Below are positions 1 to 8,230 of a DNA stretch of 37,926 nt, piece by piece. The notes under the pieces were generated by a model. That model was not told the origin of the DNA. It saw nothing but the letters and a program-made list of their open reading frames with translations, and searched no databases. Origin of the DNA: Neokomagataea thailandica NBRC 106555 (GTDB lineage Bacteria > Pseudomonadota > Alphaproteobacteria > Acetobacterales > Acetobacteraceae); the NCBI RefSeq assembly GCF_001598495.1, contig NZ_BCZB01000027.1, positions 1 to 37,926 of the forward strand. The letters run 5' to 3'. Position 1 is the stretch's first letter; every line of letters starts with the position of its first letter. The translations under genes and the position numbers were made by a program.

Positions 1-151
1 CCCACGGAATACCGGCGCGATAACGATATAAGACAGCTTCCACAAACAAGCGATTGTCCGCAGCCGTACCGCCAACATGACCTTCTCGGCCGGGAAGCAT
101 CTCTTTGATCCGCTCCCATTGCGGGTCGCGTAAACCATAGCGGCGCGCCAT
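1..151 (-). CDS. IS5-family transposase, N-terminal part (cut by window edge)
   Basis: Reading leftward from an ATG at 151, fifty codons are open to the window edge. The protein begins MARRYGLRDPQWERIKEMLP and continues with a GTAADNRLFVEAVLYRYRAGIPW-type segment. This is the typical N-terminus of IS5-family DDE transposases common in acetic acid bacteria and other Alphaproteobacteria. The catalytic DDE residues lie outside the window, so it cannot be judged whether the element is intact. It marks the left border of an accessory segment that ends near 5250. Confidence 0.85.
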   Translation of the reverse strand, partial: MARRYGLRDPQWERIKEMLPGREGHVGGTAADNRLFVEAVLYRYRAGIPW

Positions 152-343
152 AATGCCTCTCTTTCAAAAAAGAGCACAAACAGCATCGGGCAAACAAAAA
201 CACAACCGTCAGTAAAAACCATAACTGACGACACGCCCTAACGAACTCAAAAAAAATGTCATCATGGGAGAAGTGCGCCTGATCGAGAGACAGCTCGGAT
301 TTCACACCGTTTAAAATACGAAGCAAATTGAGGTCCTGCGTCC
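152..343. other. Probable IS5 element end and spacer before metR
   Basis: No gene is seen here. The stretch is A-rich and contains a 7-bp inverted repeat, CGTCAGT at 207-213 and ACTGACG at 224-230. It should hold the promoter and terminal inverted repeat of the IS5 element whose transposase starts at 151. The opposite end is not visible, so the exact boundary and target duplication cannot be placed. Confidence 0.4.
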
Positions 344-1258
344 TTAACTTACGGTTGCAACAGGGACATCCTGAGCTTCAGCCGCGAGCCGGACGAAGTC
401 CGCAAGATATGTCACATCGTTGTCCGTCTCGCGTTGGCCAAGAAATATCTGCTTGGCAATTCCGTTTTCGCCGATCCTCACGGGGTGCAGATCGAAACGA
501 GATGCATTTTCGTCCACCAGCCATCGAGGAAGAACGGCAACACCTCGACCGTGCGCCACCATCACCAACATAATATCCGTCGTCTCGATCTGTTTATGCT
601 GACGCGGTGCAATACCAGCCGGCTGGAGAAAACGGGTGTAAATATCCAGTCGTTCCGACGGCACCGGATAAGTGATGAGGGTTTCCTCCGCAAGCTGCTC
701 AGGGCTGATACTATCAGCACTACGCAATGGGTGGTCACTCCCAACCACCAACACTAGCTCATAGTCAAAAACTGGCGTGAAATTCAAGCCGGGTTTGTAC
801 AGTGGATCCGGTGTTACAAGAAGGTCGATCTCATTGCTCAACAGCGCTCCGATACCGCCGAACTGAAATTTTTGCCTGACGTCGACGTCCACTTTCGGCC
901 AGCGTTCGAGATACGGCGATACCACCTTAAGCAACCATTGATAGCAGGGGTGACACTCCATCCCGATCCGGAGAGTGCCACGTTCGCCCTTAGCGAACTG
1001 TTGCAGCCGCTCTTCAGCCAAGGAGAACTGCGGCAGCAACCGATTAGCCAGTAACAGCAGCCATTGACCTGCCTGGGTTAGCACCAAGGAACGCCCCTCA
1101 CGCCGCCAGATTTTTACATCAAGCTGGGATTCAATCTTGCGGATAGCATGGCTGAGCGCGGGTTGGGTCAGGTTCAATCGCGCTCCAGCAGCTGTCAACG
1201 ACCCTTCACGAGCAACTTCCTGAATGATCGTCAGATGGTTGCGCTCCAGAATACCCAT
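344..1258 (-). CDS. metR: LysR-family transcriptional regulator, MetR type
   Basis: This is a 304-residue LysR-type regulator. A winged helix-turn-helix covers about residues 8-65, with the recognition segment TAAGARLNLTQPALSHAIRKIE. The effector domain resembles MetR closely: the MECHPCYQW stretch at 100-108, the FDYELVLV segment and the YPVPSERLDIYTRFLQPAG segment are all MetR-like. MetR in enterobacteria activates methionine biosynthesis genes with homocysteine as co-effector. Here the gene lies downstream of, and in the same direction as, the folate-independent methionine synthase pair mesX-mesD, so control of those genes is the natural inference. The start is preceded by GGGTGAGG. A perfect palindrome 11 bp upstream could be its own operator. 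Confidence 0.88.
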   Translation of the reverse strand: MGILERNHLTIIQEVAREGSLTAAGARLNLTQPALSHAIRKIESQLDVKIWRREGRSLVLTQAGQWLLLLANRLLPQFSLAEERLQQFAKGERGTLRIGMECHPCYQWLLKVVSPYLERWPKVDVDVRQKFQFGGIGALLSNEIDLLVTPDPLYKPGLNFTPVFDYELVLVVGSDHPLRSADSISPEQLAEETLITYPVPSERLDIYTRFLQPAGIAPRQHKQIETTDIMLVMVAHGRGVAVLPRWLVDENASRFDLHPVRIGENGIAKQIFLGQRETDNDVTYLADFVRLAAEAQDVPVATVS

Positions 1259-1269
1259 GCCTCACCCAT

Positions 1270-1305
1270 TATATGCATAATGTTTATATAAACATTATGC
1301 ATATA
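1270..1305. promoter_or_regulatory. Perfect 36-bp AT-rich palindrome upstream of metR
   Basis: The 18-base half TATATGCATAATGTTTAT is followed directly by its exact reverse complement. The site ends 11 bp before the metR start. It contains two copies of TATGCATA (1272-1279 and 1296-1303). It has no GC-rich stem or U-tract, so it is not a terminator. A dyad at this position fits a LysR-type operator or autoregulatory site. Confidence 0.6.
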
Positions 1306-1406
1306 TCATTTCTGCTTATTATTTGCGCTCTCTATCGTGGAAAATCTCACCAGTCGCCTGAATTTTCCGTATGGTTTCCTCGCTATAATAACGCCTGACC
1401 CAATAC

Positions 1407-2435
1407 TTACACCGTAAGTTCCCGGCGAATCATCTCTGCACCGGCACTGAGAGCCTCGAGCTTGCCTCTTGCCACGCGACGGGCCAAAGGCGCCATTCCG
1501 CAATTAGTGGACGGATAGAGCTTATCCGCATCAACAAAGCGAAGCGCCTTGCGCAATGTATCGGCAACAGCTTCCGGCGTCTCGATGGCATCGTTTGCCA
1601 CATCAATCGCGCCCACCATCACTTTCTTGCCACGGATGAGTTCAATCAGGTCCATCGGAACTTGGGAATTATGGCACTCGAGCGACACAATATCGATGTT
1701 TGATTTCTGCAACTTAGGAAATGCTTCCTCATACTGCCGCCACTCCGAACCGAGCGTCTTTTTCCAGTCCGTATTGGCTTTGATGCCGTAACCGTAGCAA
1801 ATATGCACGGCCGTTTCGCATTTCAGGCCCTCGATCGCTTTCTCTAGAGCCGCAACACCCCAGTCGTTTACTTCGTCAAAAAAGACGTTGAATGCGGGTT
1901 CATCAAACTGGATGATATCGACCCCGACCGCTTCCAGCTCCCGAGCCTCCTGATTGAGGATCTTGGCGAATTCCCAAGCCAACTTTTCTCGGCTCTTGTA
2001 ATGATCGTCATACAAAGTGTCGATCATGGTCATAGGGCCAGGCAGCGCCCATTTGATCGGCTGCTTCGTGTATTGCCGCAGGAACTTGGCATCGTCGACG
2101 AAAACCGATTTCGGTCGCGTCACTGCACCGACAACCGTCGGCACGCTTGCTTCGTAGCGATCGCGTATTTTGACCGTCCGGCGATCTTGAAAATCGACAC
2201 CGTCAAGATGTTCAATGAACGTTGTGACGAAATGCTGTCGTGTCTGTTCACCGTCACTGACGATATCAATGCCTGCATGGCGCTGATCGTCGAGCGATAG
2301 GCGCAGGGCATCGCGCCTGCCCTCAACCAGTTCTTCGCCTTCCAGTTTCCAAGGCGACCAGAGCGTCTCAGGTTGGGCCAGCCATGACGGCTTGGGCAGG
2401 CTACCTGCGGTCGACGTTGGGAGGAGTGTGTTCAT
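1407..2435 (-). CDS. mesD: Folate-independent methionine synthase MesD (MetE C-terminal-like)
   Basis: A 342-residue protein corresponding only to the C-terminal catalytic barrel of cobalamin-independent methionine synthase; the N-terminal folate-binding half of MetE is absent. The zinc and homocysteine ligands are visible as H211 and C213 (HICYGYG), E253 (LECHNS) and C312 (TNCGMAP). Short 'core' synthases of this sort form the MesA-D families. The adjacent DUF1852 gene points to MesD, an oxygen-requiring type that does not use methyl-tetrahydrofolate and works with MesX. The frame is open to a TTG at 2462, but the ATG at 2435 has a better AAAGG Shine-Dalgarno about 10 bp upstream and gives a normal family N-terminus, so I chose it. 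Its stop lies about 150 bp before metR. Confidence 0.88.
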   Translation of the reverse strand: MNTLLPTSTAGSLPKPSWLAQPETLWSPWKLEGEELVEGRRDALRLSLDDQRHAGIDIVSDGEQTRQHFVTTFIEHLDGVDFQDRRTVKIRDRYEASVPTVVGAVTRPKSVFVDDAKFLRQYTKQPIKWALPGPMTMIDTLYDDHYKSREKLAWEFAKILNQEARELEAVGVDIIQFDEPAFNVFFDEVNDWGVAALEKAIEGLKCETAVHICYGYGIKANTDWKKTLGSEWRQYEEAFPKLQKSNIDIVSLECHNSQVPMDLIELIRGKKVMVGAIDVANDAIETPEAVADTLRKALRFVDADKLYPSTNCGMAPLARRVARGKLEALSAGAEMIRRELTV

Positions 2436-2462
2436 GGCAAATAACCTTTCATGTTCGTTCAA

Positions 2463-3440
2463 TCAGGGCCTATCACTGGCCAACCAACGCTCAAGCGTGG
2501 CCCGGTGCGGCGTGATGAAGTGCTCTGCGGCGAATTGTCCTTGCTGTACGCCCAGTCGGCTCCGCTCTTCCCGGTCGTAACGAATCCGGGTTAGCGAATA
2601 GTCCTGTTGAGTGAGGGTTGGTCGGTAGACCATCGGTGCTGCCGCGTTAGCGTTGTAGATCTCTGGCCGATAGATTTTCTGAAAAACTTCCATCGTGCTG
2701 ATCGTGCTGATCAGTTCGAGATTGGTGTAATCGTTCAGCAAATCTCCTGCGCAATAGAATGCCAGTGGCGCGACGCCGCCCGGAGGCATGAAGTACCGGA
2801 CTTTCAGTCCCATCTTCCCGAAATACTGGTCAGTCAACGAAAGCGAGTCATTTACGTATTCGACACCGAGTACAGGATGCCTGTTATCAATCCGATGATA
2901 GGTCTGGCTGCTTGAGACACTAATGCAGATGACGGGCAGCTTGTCGAAATTTTCCGTGTAGGCCACCGATCTGATGAAATGCCTGAATAGGTTACCATGC
3001 AGGTCACCGAAATCATCGGGCGCCCTCAACTCGCCCCGCCCCTTGTTGTGCTCCGGCAAGACGATGCTGAAGTCGTAGTCCCGTACGTAGGAGGAGAAAT
3101 TGTTGCCCAGAATTCCGTTGATACGTTTGCCTAATTTTTTATCGACAATCGTCGTGTATAGCATATCGATCAACGGGATCGGATCGCCTTTGCCTTCGAT
3201 ATCTAGGCCAACGGAAATAATGGCCAGCTCAACGGAATAACGATTGCCCTCGGGATTATCCCACTGGGCAAGAGCATTAAACCGATTGTCAATCATCCGA
3301 AGGGCATTGCGGAGATTCTCCTGACGATGCTCGCCTCGGGCCAGATTGGCAAAATTCGTCGTGAGGCGGGTGCTGTCGGCGGGATAATAGTTTTCATCAA
3401 AAACAACCTGCTTCAATGTGAATGAAAACTTCCCGTTCAT
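2463..3440 (-). CDS. mesX: MesX, DUF1852 partner of methionine synthase MesD
   Basis: About 325 residues matching the DUF1852 family as I know it. Conserved stretches include FDENYYPADSTRLTTNFANL, RGEHRQENLRNALRMIDNRF and AQWDNPEGNRYSVELAIISV. Family knowledge: MesX is required for MesD-dependent methionine synthesis and is thought to help deliver a methyl donor that is not methyl-folate; its chemistry is unresolved. mesX and mesD are adjacent and co-directional (27 bp to the preferred mesD start, immediately abutting if the TTG start is used), so they form an operon. A GTG at 3449 is an alternative start, but MNGKFSFTLK from 3440 looks like the family start. An IS110 element ends about 150 bp upstream. 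Confidence 0.87.
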   Translation of the reverse strand: MNGKFSFTLKQVVFDENYYPADSTRLTTNFANLARGEHRQENLRNALRMIDNRFNALAQWDNPEGNRYSVELAIISVGLDIEGKGDPIPLIDMLYTTIVDKKLGKRINGILGNNFSSYVRDYDFSIVLPEHNKGRGELRAPDDFGDLHGNLFRHFIRSVAYTENFDKLPVICISVSSSQTYHRIDNRHPVLGVEYVNDSLSLTDQYFGKMGLKVRYFMPPGGVAPLAFYCAGDLLNDYTNLELISTISTMEVFQKIYRPEIYNANAAAPMVYRPTLTQQDYSLTRIRYDREERSRLGVQQGQFAAEHFITPHRATLERWLASDRP

Positions 3441-3533
3441 GGCAGCCACTCTTCTCGTCGGTCTATCGTTAAGAACGGTACAGGTCTTATGCGAAGGCCA
3501 TAGGTGAATAAAAATGATTTGTTTTCATTAAAA

Positions 3534-3559
3534 CATGAATAGTATGCATATATTCCATG
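3534..3559. promoter_or_regulatory. Imperfect dyad with TATGCATA upstream of mesX
   Basis: CATGAATA and TATTCCATG form an imperfect inverted repeat around TATGCATA (3543-3550). The same octamer occurs twice in the palindrome upstream of metR. This suggests a shared binding site for the MetR-type regulator in front of mesX. It lies between the mesX start and the IS110 transposase stop. I see no convincing -35/-10 pair. Confidence 0.35.
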
Positions 3560-3594
3560 ATTGACCGGCCAGGGTGCTGAAGCTCCTATATTCG

Positions 3595-4653
3595 TCAAGC
3601 GGGTAATTCAGGTTCCTTGGGCCTGCACAAGGCGGTGAAGATTTCACGCACGATGTATCGCTTGAGACATCGGATAATCTCACTTCTAGTCTTTCCGTTT
3701 GCGGTTCTTTTTGCGACGTAAGCTAGGGTTGGCGGATGCGTGCGCATTCTGACGATCGCGACGCGGTAAAGAGCGGCATTGGCCTGCCGGTTGCCACCTC
3801 GGTTCAACCGAAAGCGGTTTGTCCTGCCGCTTGAGGCCGGGATCGGGCAGACCCCGCACAGACGGGCAAGTGCCGCTTCTGATTGGATACGCGCGGGGTT
3901 ATCGCCGATTAGAATCAACATGTCCGCAATCGTCATCGTGGCAATACCGTGTGCCGCGTGCAGTCCGGCAGCCTTGCTTTCGACCAGAGGATCGAGGTCG
4001 CAATCAAGGGCGGCAATTTCATCATGAAGTGCTAGCCACCGCCTGGCTAGGGAGCGCATGGCGGTCTTCGTCAAGGACAGCAGCGTCCGCTCCTGTGATA
4101 TCCGAAAAGCCGCGATCGTACGAATGAGTGCCATCTTGCCGCGACATTTCCCAAGTTTCTCTCGCAAGGCTGTGGGAGCGTTAATGATCAGGGATTTCAG
4201 CGTCACCATAGCCTGTGATCGGCTTTTGACCGCCGTATCACGCACGATCTTGAGCTGGCGGATCATCTCTACGGTGCCATTGTGGGGCTTGGGAAGAGCG
4301 GTCGCCTGTCCGTTCAGGACAGAGCGTGCGGCGCCCTCGGCGTCGAAATGATCGTTTTTTCCATGTTGGGCACGGATCAGACGATTGGGGCGGCTGACTT
4401 CAATAACCCTATGCCCGCGGGTCAGCAGCAGGCGTGACAGCCCGGCCCCGTATGAACCGGTTCCCTCGACGCCAAAGGCCTTTATCTGACCAAGGGTCAC
4501 CGCCCATTGCTCGAGTTCAAGATAGCCATCCATATCCGCCGTGATGGATCGATGGCCCAAGGTCGTTCCCTGGCTGTCGAGGGCCACGGCAACATGTGTG
4601 TCCTTATGCGTGTCTACACCGATGATAATTGTCGGAACTCGCTGTGATGTCAT
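3595..4653 (-). CDS. IS110-family transposase
   Basis: A 352-residue DEDD recombinase of the IS110 family. The N-terminal RuvC-like domain shows GVDTHKDTH with D14, VEGTGSYG with E63, and KNDHFDAEGAAR with D101 and D104, which together make the catalytic tetrad. The C-terminal Transposase_20 domain carries LARLCGVCPIPASSGRTN with the likely nucleophilic serine, and the RGGNRQANAALY segment. The frame is open further upstream, but the ATG at 4653 has an ideal AAGGAGG Shine-Dalgarno and starts exactly at the family N-terminus. No frameshift is visible, so the element could still be active. It sits directly upstream of mesX in the same direction. Confidence 0.93.
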   Translation of the reverse strand: MTSQRVPTIIIGVDTHKDTHVAVALDSQGTTLGHRSITADMDGYLELEQWAVTLGQIKAFGVEGTGSYGAGLSRLLLTRGHRVIEVSRPNRLIRAQHGKNDHFDAEGAARSVLNGQATALPKPHNGTVEMIRQLKIVRDTAVKSRSQAMVTLKSLIINAPTALREKLGKCRGKMALIRTIAAFRISQERTLLSLTKTAMRSLARRWLALHDEIAALDCDLDPLVESKAAGLHAAHGIATMTIADMLILIGDNPARIQSEAALARLCGVCPIPASSGRTNRFRLNRGGNRQANAALYRVAIVRMRTHPPTLAYVAKRTANGKTRSEIIRCLKRYIVREIFTALCRPKEPELPA

Positions 4654-4815
4654 GAAGAGCCTCCTTGCCAAAAGAGCGCCCGTGCATCGGACGAAGAGGA
4701 CAGGACTGTGAGGGGGCGAACCCGCCAAGCTCCTATCAGGTCACATCGCCGTCCGGTGTCCGGGACGGACCAACACCCGACACATCATCACCAAGGCATG
4801 ACGCCAGTCACATTA
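4654..4815 (-). ncRNA. Candidate bridge RNA region of the IS110 element
   Basis: IS110 elements encode a structured bridge RNA in the non-coding end next to the recombinase gene. Here about 160 bp lie upstream of the transposase in the expected place. A 6-bp stem, CCGTCC at 4749-4754 and GGACGG at 4763-4768, encloses an 8-base loop. The decamer shared with the opposite element end (4727-4736 versus 3580-3589) could be part of the donor-recognition loop. The location follows family knowledge; the RNA limits are inference. Confidence 0.35.
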
Positions 4816-4893
4816 AGGGTCAGAGTGTCGGCCCGCCAAAACATACTCACAGTCACATTAGCGCATCTGTGTTAGATGGCAGCCGCGCGTAAA

Positions 4894-5250
4894 ATGCCTG
4901 CCAGCTACAAACGGCACCGTTTTCCGCGTGAATTGATAGCTTAGCCATGTGGCTATATTTCCGTATGCCTCTGAGCGACCGTCTAATTGAAAAAATGCTT
5001 CTCAAACGTGGGCCTGTCGTGTCGCACCAGATGGTCCGTCGCTGACGCCTGAAATTGGGGGGCAGATTATGTCCGCAGTTTGCACCGCAAACGTGCCGAA
5101 CCGGGCAATATGTGACCTTTAGACGCAATCAGGATTGTGATTGGCGGACAAGTACATTGGCTCTGGCGTACGATGGGCCAAGACGGTTATGTCTTTGATG
5201 AAAACTGACGGAAACAGCGCAATACCAAACCCGCTCAGCGTTTGCGAGCA
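4894..5250 (+). pseudogene. Decayed IS6-family transposase
   Basis: From the ATG at 4894 the translation begins MPASYKRHRFPRELIA, then breaks at an in-frame TAG. The next frame continues WLYFRMPLSDRLIEKMLLKR and HQMVRR before a TGA. Later pieces HWLWRTMGQDGYVFDE (to about 5202) and QRNTKPAQRLRARL (about 5212-5252) recover the IS6-family order of N-terminal HTH, the region around the second catalytic Asp, and the VQxRRNTKAAKR segment. The first catalytic Asp region is unreadable, and the C-terminus is lost where the neighbouring exporter gene begins. At least three frameshifts or stops make it non-functional. Confidence 0.8.
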
Positions 5251-5254
5251 CGCC

Positions 5255-6649
5255 TTACGACGCTTTATCGCCTACCAAAACATCCCGCATAACACTCAAA
5301 AGAGCCGCTGCACCGGCCATGCTCATGGCGCCCGCCAAACACAGGCTGGACGGACTGGCAGACGCCGTAAATAAACCCGCTACAAATAACGCACCCGTCG
5401 TCTGCCCACCCAAACGCGCGACCGACAGCATCCCACTAGCACTGCCCTCACGCCCTTTCGGTGCACTCAACATAATGGCGCGGTTATTCGGCGGCTGGAA
5501 TGTACCAAACCCACACCCCGCCAAAAGCGTCCGCCAGATAATATCCATATTGGATGCATCAGCCGGTAACAGCCACAACAACACAAATCCGATTGTGACC
5601 GTAACCATACCAATCGTGCTCAGTACTGATGCCGGGAAGCGATCTGAAAACCGCCCCACAACAAACGACATCAGCGCCACACCCACCGCCCATGGGGAAA
5701 TCAGCAAACCAATCGTTGCGGGATCACGATGGAACATCAAGTTCAACGTCAGCGGCATTGCAACAATATACAAATTGGATGCAATAAAACTCATATAGCT
5801 GACTAAGCAGGGCAACAAAAATGCCCGACGCTTCAAAAGATCGACCGGCACGATAGGCTCTGCTCGGCATTTTTGTAACCGAAGCAACTGCCACCAACAG
5901 ACAATTCCAATAAGCGTCACAATACCGCCCATCGGCAACATACCGTGGGACAAACCATCCAGCCCGATGCCAATACAAGCAAAGGCCAAAACCGTCAGCA
6001 ACGACCCCGCCATATCCACGGGCGCTGTGCTGTGCGGCGTTTCAGGCAACGCAAACCGCGCCATCAGCAAAGCCGCCAAAGCGAGCGGTAAATTAATCCA
6101 AAAGATCCACGGCCATGACGCCATCGACAAAACGATAGAGCCTAAGGTCGGGCCAATCGCCACACCGATACCAATGAAAAGCCCATTAATCGAAATACCA
6201 CGTCCCAACTCAGATTTTGGGTAAATAAAGCGCACTAGAGCCAAATTCACGCTCATGATACACGCCCCGCCCACACCTTGCAGCGCACGTGCCAGCGCAA
6301 TCTCTGGCAACGTCTTGGACAAAGCACACGCCACAGAGGCAATCAAAAACAAAATAATCCCACACTGGCTCATGCGGGCATATCCAAACCGTGCGCCCAA
6401 AGACGCGAGCGGTAGCAAACACGATAAATTTGCTAACTGATAAGCATTCACCACCCAAATCACACTGGATTCAGGCGTATGAATGTCATGGGCAATAGCG
6501 GGCAGCGCAACATTCGCCACCGCATAATCCAGCACAGATAACAGCAGCGACAGCAAAACAGCAGACATGGCCGTAATGCGTCGCGCTCCATAAAGGCCAG
6601 TCTCAGCAGAAGATGATGGAATGCCCTGAACGCCTGCTGCTACTGCCAC
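5255..6649 (-). CDS. MFS drug-efflux transporter, DHA2 (EmrB/QacA/SmvA) type
   Basis: A 464-residue major facilitator with many hydrophobic segments. The DHA2 hallmarks are the first helix with LSVLDYAVANVALPAIAHDI, motif A-like GARFGYARM, and motif C-like GLFIGIGVAIGPTLGSIV. Such proton antiporters export cationic drugs, dyes or biocides; the substrate here is unknown. The likely start is a GTG at 6649 with AGGA upstream. Only 11 bp separate it from the upstream sugar porter, so the two are probably cotranscribed. Its stop abuts the decayed IS6 remnant, whose coding-like sequence runs into it, so the last few residues may be non-ancestral. Confidence 0.87.
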   Translation of the reverse strand: MAVAAGVQGIPSSSAETGLYGARRITAMSAVLLSLLLSVLDYAVANVALPAIAHDIHTPESSVIWVVNAYQLANLSCLLPLASLGARFGYARMSQCGIILFLIASVACALSKTLPEIALARALQGVGGACIMSVNLALVRFIYPKSELGRGISINGLFIGIGVAIGPTLGSIVLSMASWPWIFWINLPLALAALLMARFALPETPHSTAPVDMAGSLLTVLAFACIGIGLDGLSHGMLPMGGIVTLIGIVCWWQLLRLQKCRAEPIVPVDLLKRRAFLLPCLVSYMSFIASNLYIVAMPLTLNLMFHRDPATIGLLISPWAVGVALMSFVVGRFSDRFPASVLSTIGMVTVTIGFVLLWLLPADASNMDIIWRTLLAGCGFGTFQPPNNRAIMLSAPKGREGSASGMLSVARLGGQTTGALFVAGLFTASASPSSLCLAGAMSMAGAAALLSVMRDVLVGDKAS

Positions 6650-6660
6650 TGTACACTGTC

Positions 6661-8070
6661 CTACTTACCAAGATGGCGTAGAGCTTTGCCCGCAAAGAGA
6701 TTAGACTCAAGGGCTTCCAGCGAAACACCTTTTGTTTCTGGCACAAATCCGAGAGTAAAAAGCAAAAAGACACCGTTAAGTGCTGCAAAAAGCACAAAGG
6801 TCCACGATGCACCCAATGCTGTCATGACCAGAGGGAATGTAATGGAGATCGCCCAATTGGCTCCCCAGTTCGTCACCGTCGAACATGAAATACCAAAGTC
6901 ACGCCCACGAGTCGGCTGCACTTCTGAGCACAGCGTCCACACCAATGGCCCTTCGCCAATCGCAAAACCCGCGACGAACAACAGTACAAAGCCACACAGT
7001 GCCACCTGAGCACCAAAGCTCGACGCCCCAATCGCCAGCAAAACACCCATACCTAACATGGCGAAAGCAGCAATCGCACAGCTTAACATCAGCAGCGGAC
7101 GACGCCCCCATTTATCCACGCAGACAATCGCCACGAAAGACAAGCCCATATTCACAAGCCCAACCAAAGTCGTGGCCCAGATCGCAGCATTCGTACCAAA
7201 ATGAGCTGCTTGGAAGACACGTGGCGCATAATAAAGCAGCGCGTTAATCCCCGTAAGTTGCTGCATCACTTGCAAGATCATACCCAAAGCAACCGAGCGG
7301 CGGAAATGCCGGTTCTTACGAAACAACGCAAAGCCAGCATCACTGCTTTGGCTCAAACGCGCCTGAATATCGGCTAGTTCCGCATTGGCCACCTCTTCAT
7401 CAGAGCGCAGCAAATGCAACACTCTACGAGCCTTCTCCGTACGGCCACGCATCATCAACCATCGTGGGCTTTGCGGCAAAATCACAACAATAACCAAAAA
7501 CAGCGCCGCAGGTGCCGCCATCACGCCTAGCATCCAACGCCAATGCCCGCCTGATGACAAAAGACTGTCAGAGATAAAGGCGAGGAAGATGCCCAACGAT
7601 ACCATCAATTGATAGAACGAAATCATCGCCCCACGGACAGATTCCACCGTGATCTCAGAAATATACAATGGAGCCGCAAAAGCTGCGAGACCAACCGCTA
7701 ACCCCAAAAAGACACGCCCAATAATCAAAACCACTGGGGACGGTGCAAGGCTACACAACACTGTGCCAACCAAGAACAAAACAGCCGCTGCCATCATCGC
7801 ACCGCGACGGCCGAACTTCATAGAAATACGCCCAGCCAACAAAGACCCGAACGCAGCCCCAGCCATCATCGACGCAACGATCCAACCTTGAAGCCCATCG
7901 CTGGCGTGAAAATCTTGAGCGATAAAGGGAAGCGCACCAGCAACCACCCCTGTATCCAGCCCAAACATCAACCCAGCGAGTGCTGCCAGAATACCCAGTA
8001 CCGTCGCACGACGCGTACTGCGCTGCGGTGTATCGCCTTCATCCACACGGACCGACGCAATGCCAACCAT
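6661..8070 (-). CDS. Sugar:H+ symporter, MFS sugar porter family (GalP/XylE/AraE-like), copy 1
   Basis: A 469-residue, 12-helix sugar porter of the inner membrane. Signatures are GLDTGVVAGALPF in helix 1, AGRISMKFGRRGAM in loop 2-3, the central PQSPRWLMMRGR motif, QQLTGINALLYYAPRVF in helix 7, VDKWGRRPLL in loop 8-9, and PETKGVSLEALE after helix 12. The QQLTGIN motif makes hexose or pentose uptake likely, but specificity cannot be read from sequence. It is clearly a paralogue of the next gene upstream (8231-9646): long identical blocks cover most of both proteins. It is followed at 11 bp by the DHA2 exporter. Confidence 0.93.
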   Translation of the reverse strand: MVGIASVRVDEGDTPQRSTRRATVLGILAALAGLMFGLDTGVVAGALPFIAQDFHASDGLQGWIVASMMAGAAFGSLLAGRISMKFGRRGAMMAAAVLFLVGTVLCSLAPSPVVLIIGRVFLGLAVGLAAFAAPLYISEITVESVRGAMISFYQLMVSLGIFLAFISDSLLSSGGHWRWMLGVMAAPAALFLVIVVILPQSPRWLMMRGRTEKARRVLHLLRSDEEVANAELADIQARLSQSSDAGFALFRKNRHFRRSVALGMILQVMQQLTGINALLYYAPRVFQAAHFGTNAAIWATTLVGLVNMGLSFVAIVCVDKWGRRPLLMLSCAIAAFAMLGMGVLLAIGASSFGAQVALCGFVLLFVAGFAIGEGPLVWTLCSEVQPTRGRDFGISCSTVTNWGANWAISITFPLVMTALGASWTFVLFAALNGVFLLFTLGFVPETKGVSLEALESNLFAGKALRHLGK

Positions 8071-8137
8071 AACTCACTATCCTTGATACAAACGTCGGCC
8101 CAAAAACGCCTCACGCCGCCTTCGTTACGATAAGCAC

Positions 8138-8174
8138 AAAAAAAGAGGCGGCGAGCATTGTATGCTCCACCGCC
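8138..8174 (-). terminator. Rho-independent terminator after sugar porter copy 2
   Basis: On the minus strand, the arms GGCGG-(TG)-GAGCAT and ATGCTC-(G)-CCGCC enclose a 3-base loop, and a run of Ts follows (the A-run at 8138-8144). It separates the two sugar porter genes, so copy 1 needs its own promoter within roughly 8071-8137. Confidence 0.85.
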
Positions 8175-8230
8175 CCAAAATTCTGCGCACATTTTCGTGA
8201 GTAACGCAAAAATTACTCACATACGCGCCA

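Larger units (their letters stand above)
3579..4815 (-). mobile_element. IS110-family insertion element (approximate limits)
   Basis: The limits are guesses, because IS110 elements lack terminal inverted repeats. The body contains the transposase plus a long non-coding left part (4654 to about 4815). Two direct repeats may mark functional ends. AAGCTCCTAT occurs beyond the transposase stop (3580-3589) and again in the upstream leader (4727-4736). CAGTCACATTA occurs at 4805-4815 and 4850-4860. The second copy of the latter, or the decayed IS6 sequence that starts at 4894, would be outside the element. Confidence 0.5.

Noticed and set aside
4853-5128. A 91-codon minus-strand frame
   Set aside because: It is antisense to the decayed IS6 transposase, which explains the sequence on the plus strand.
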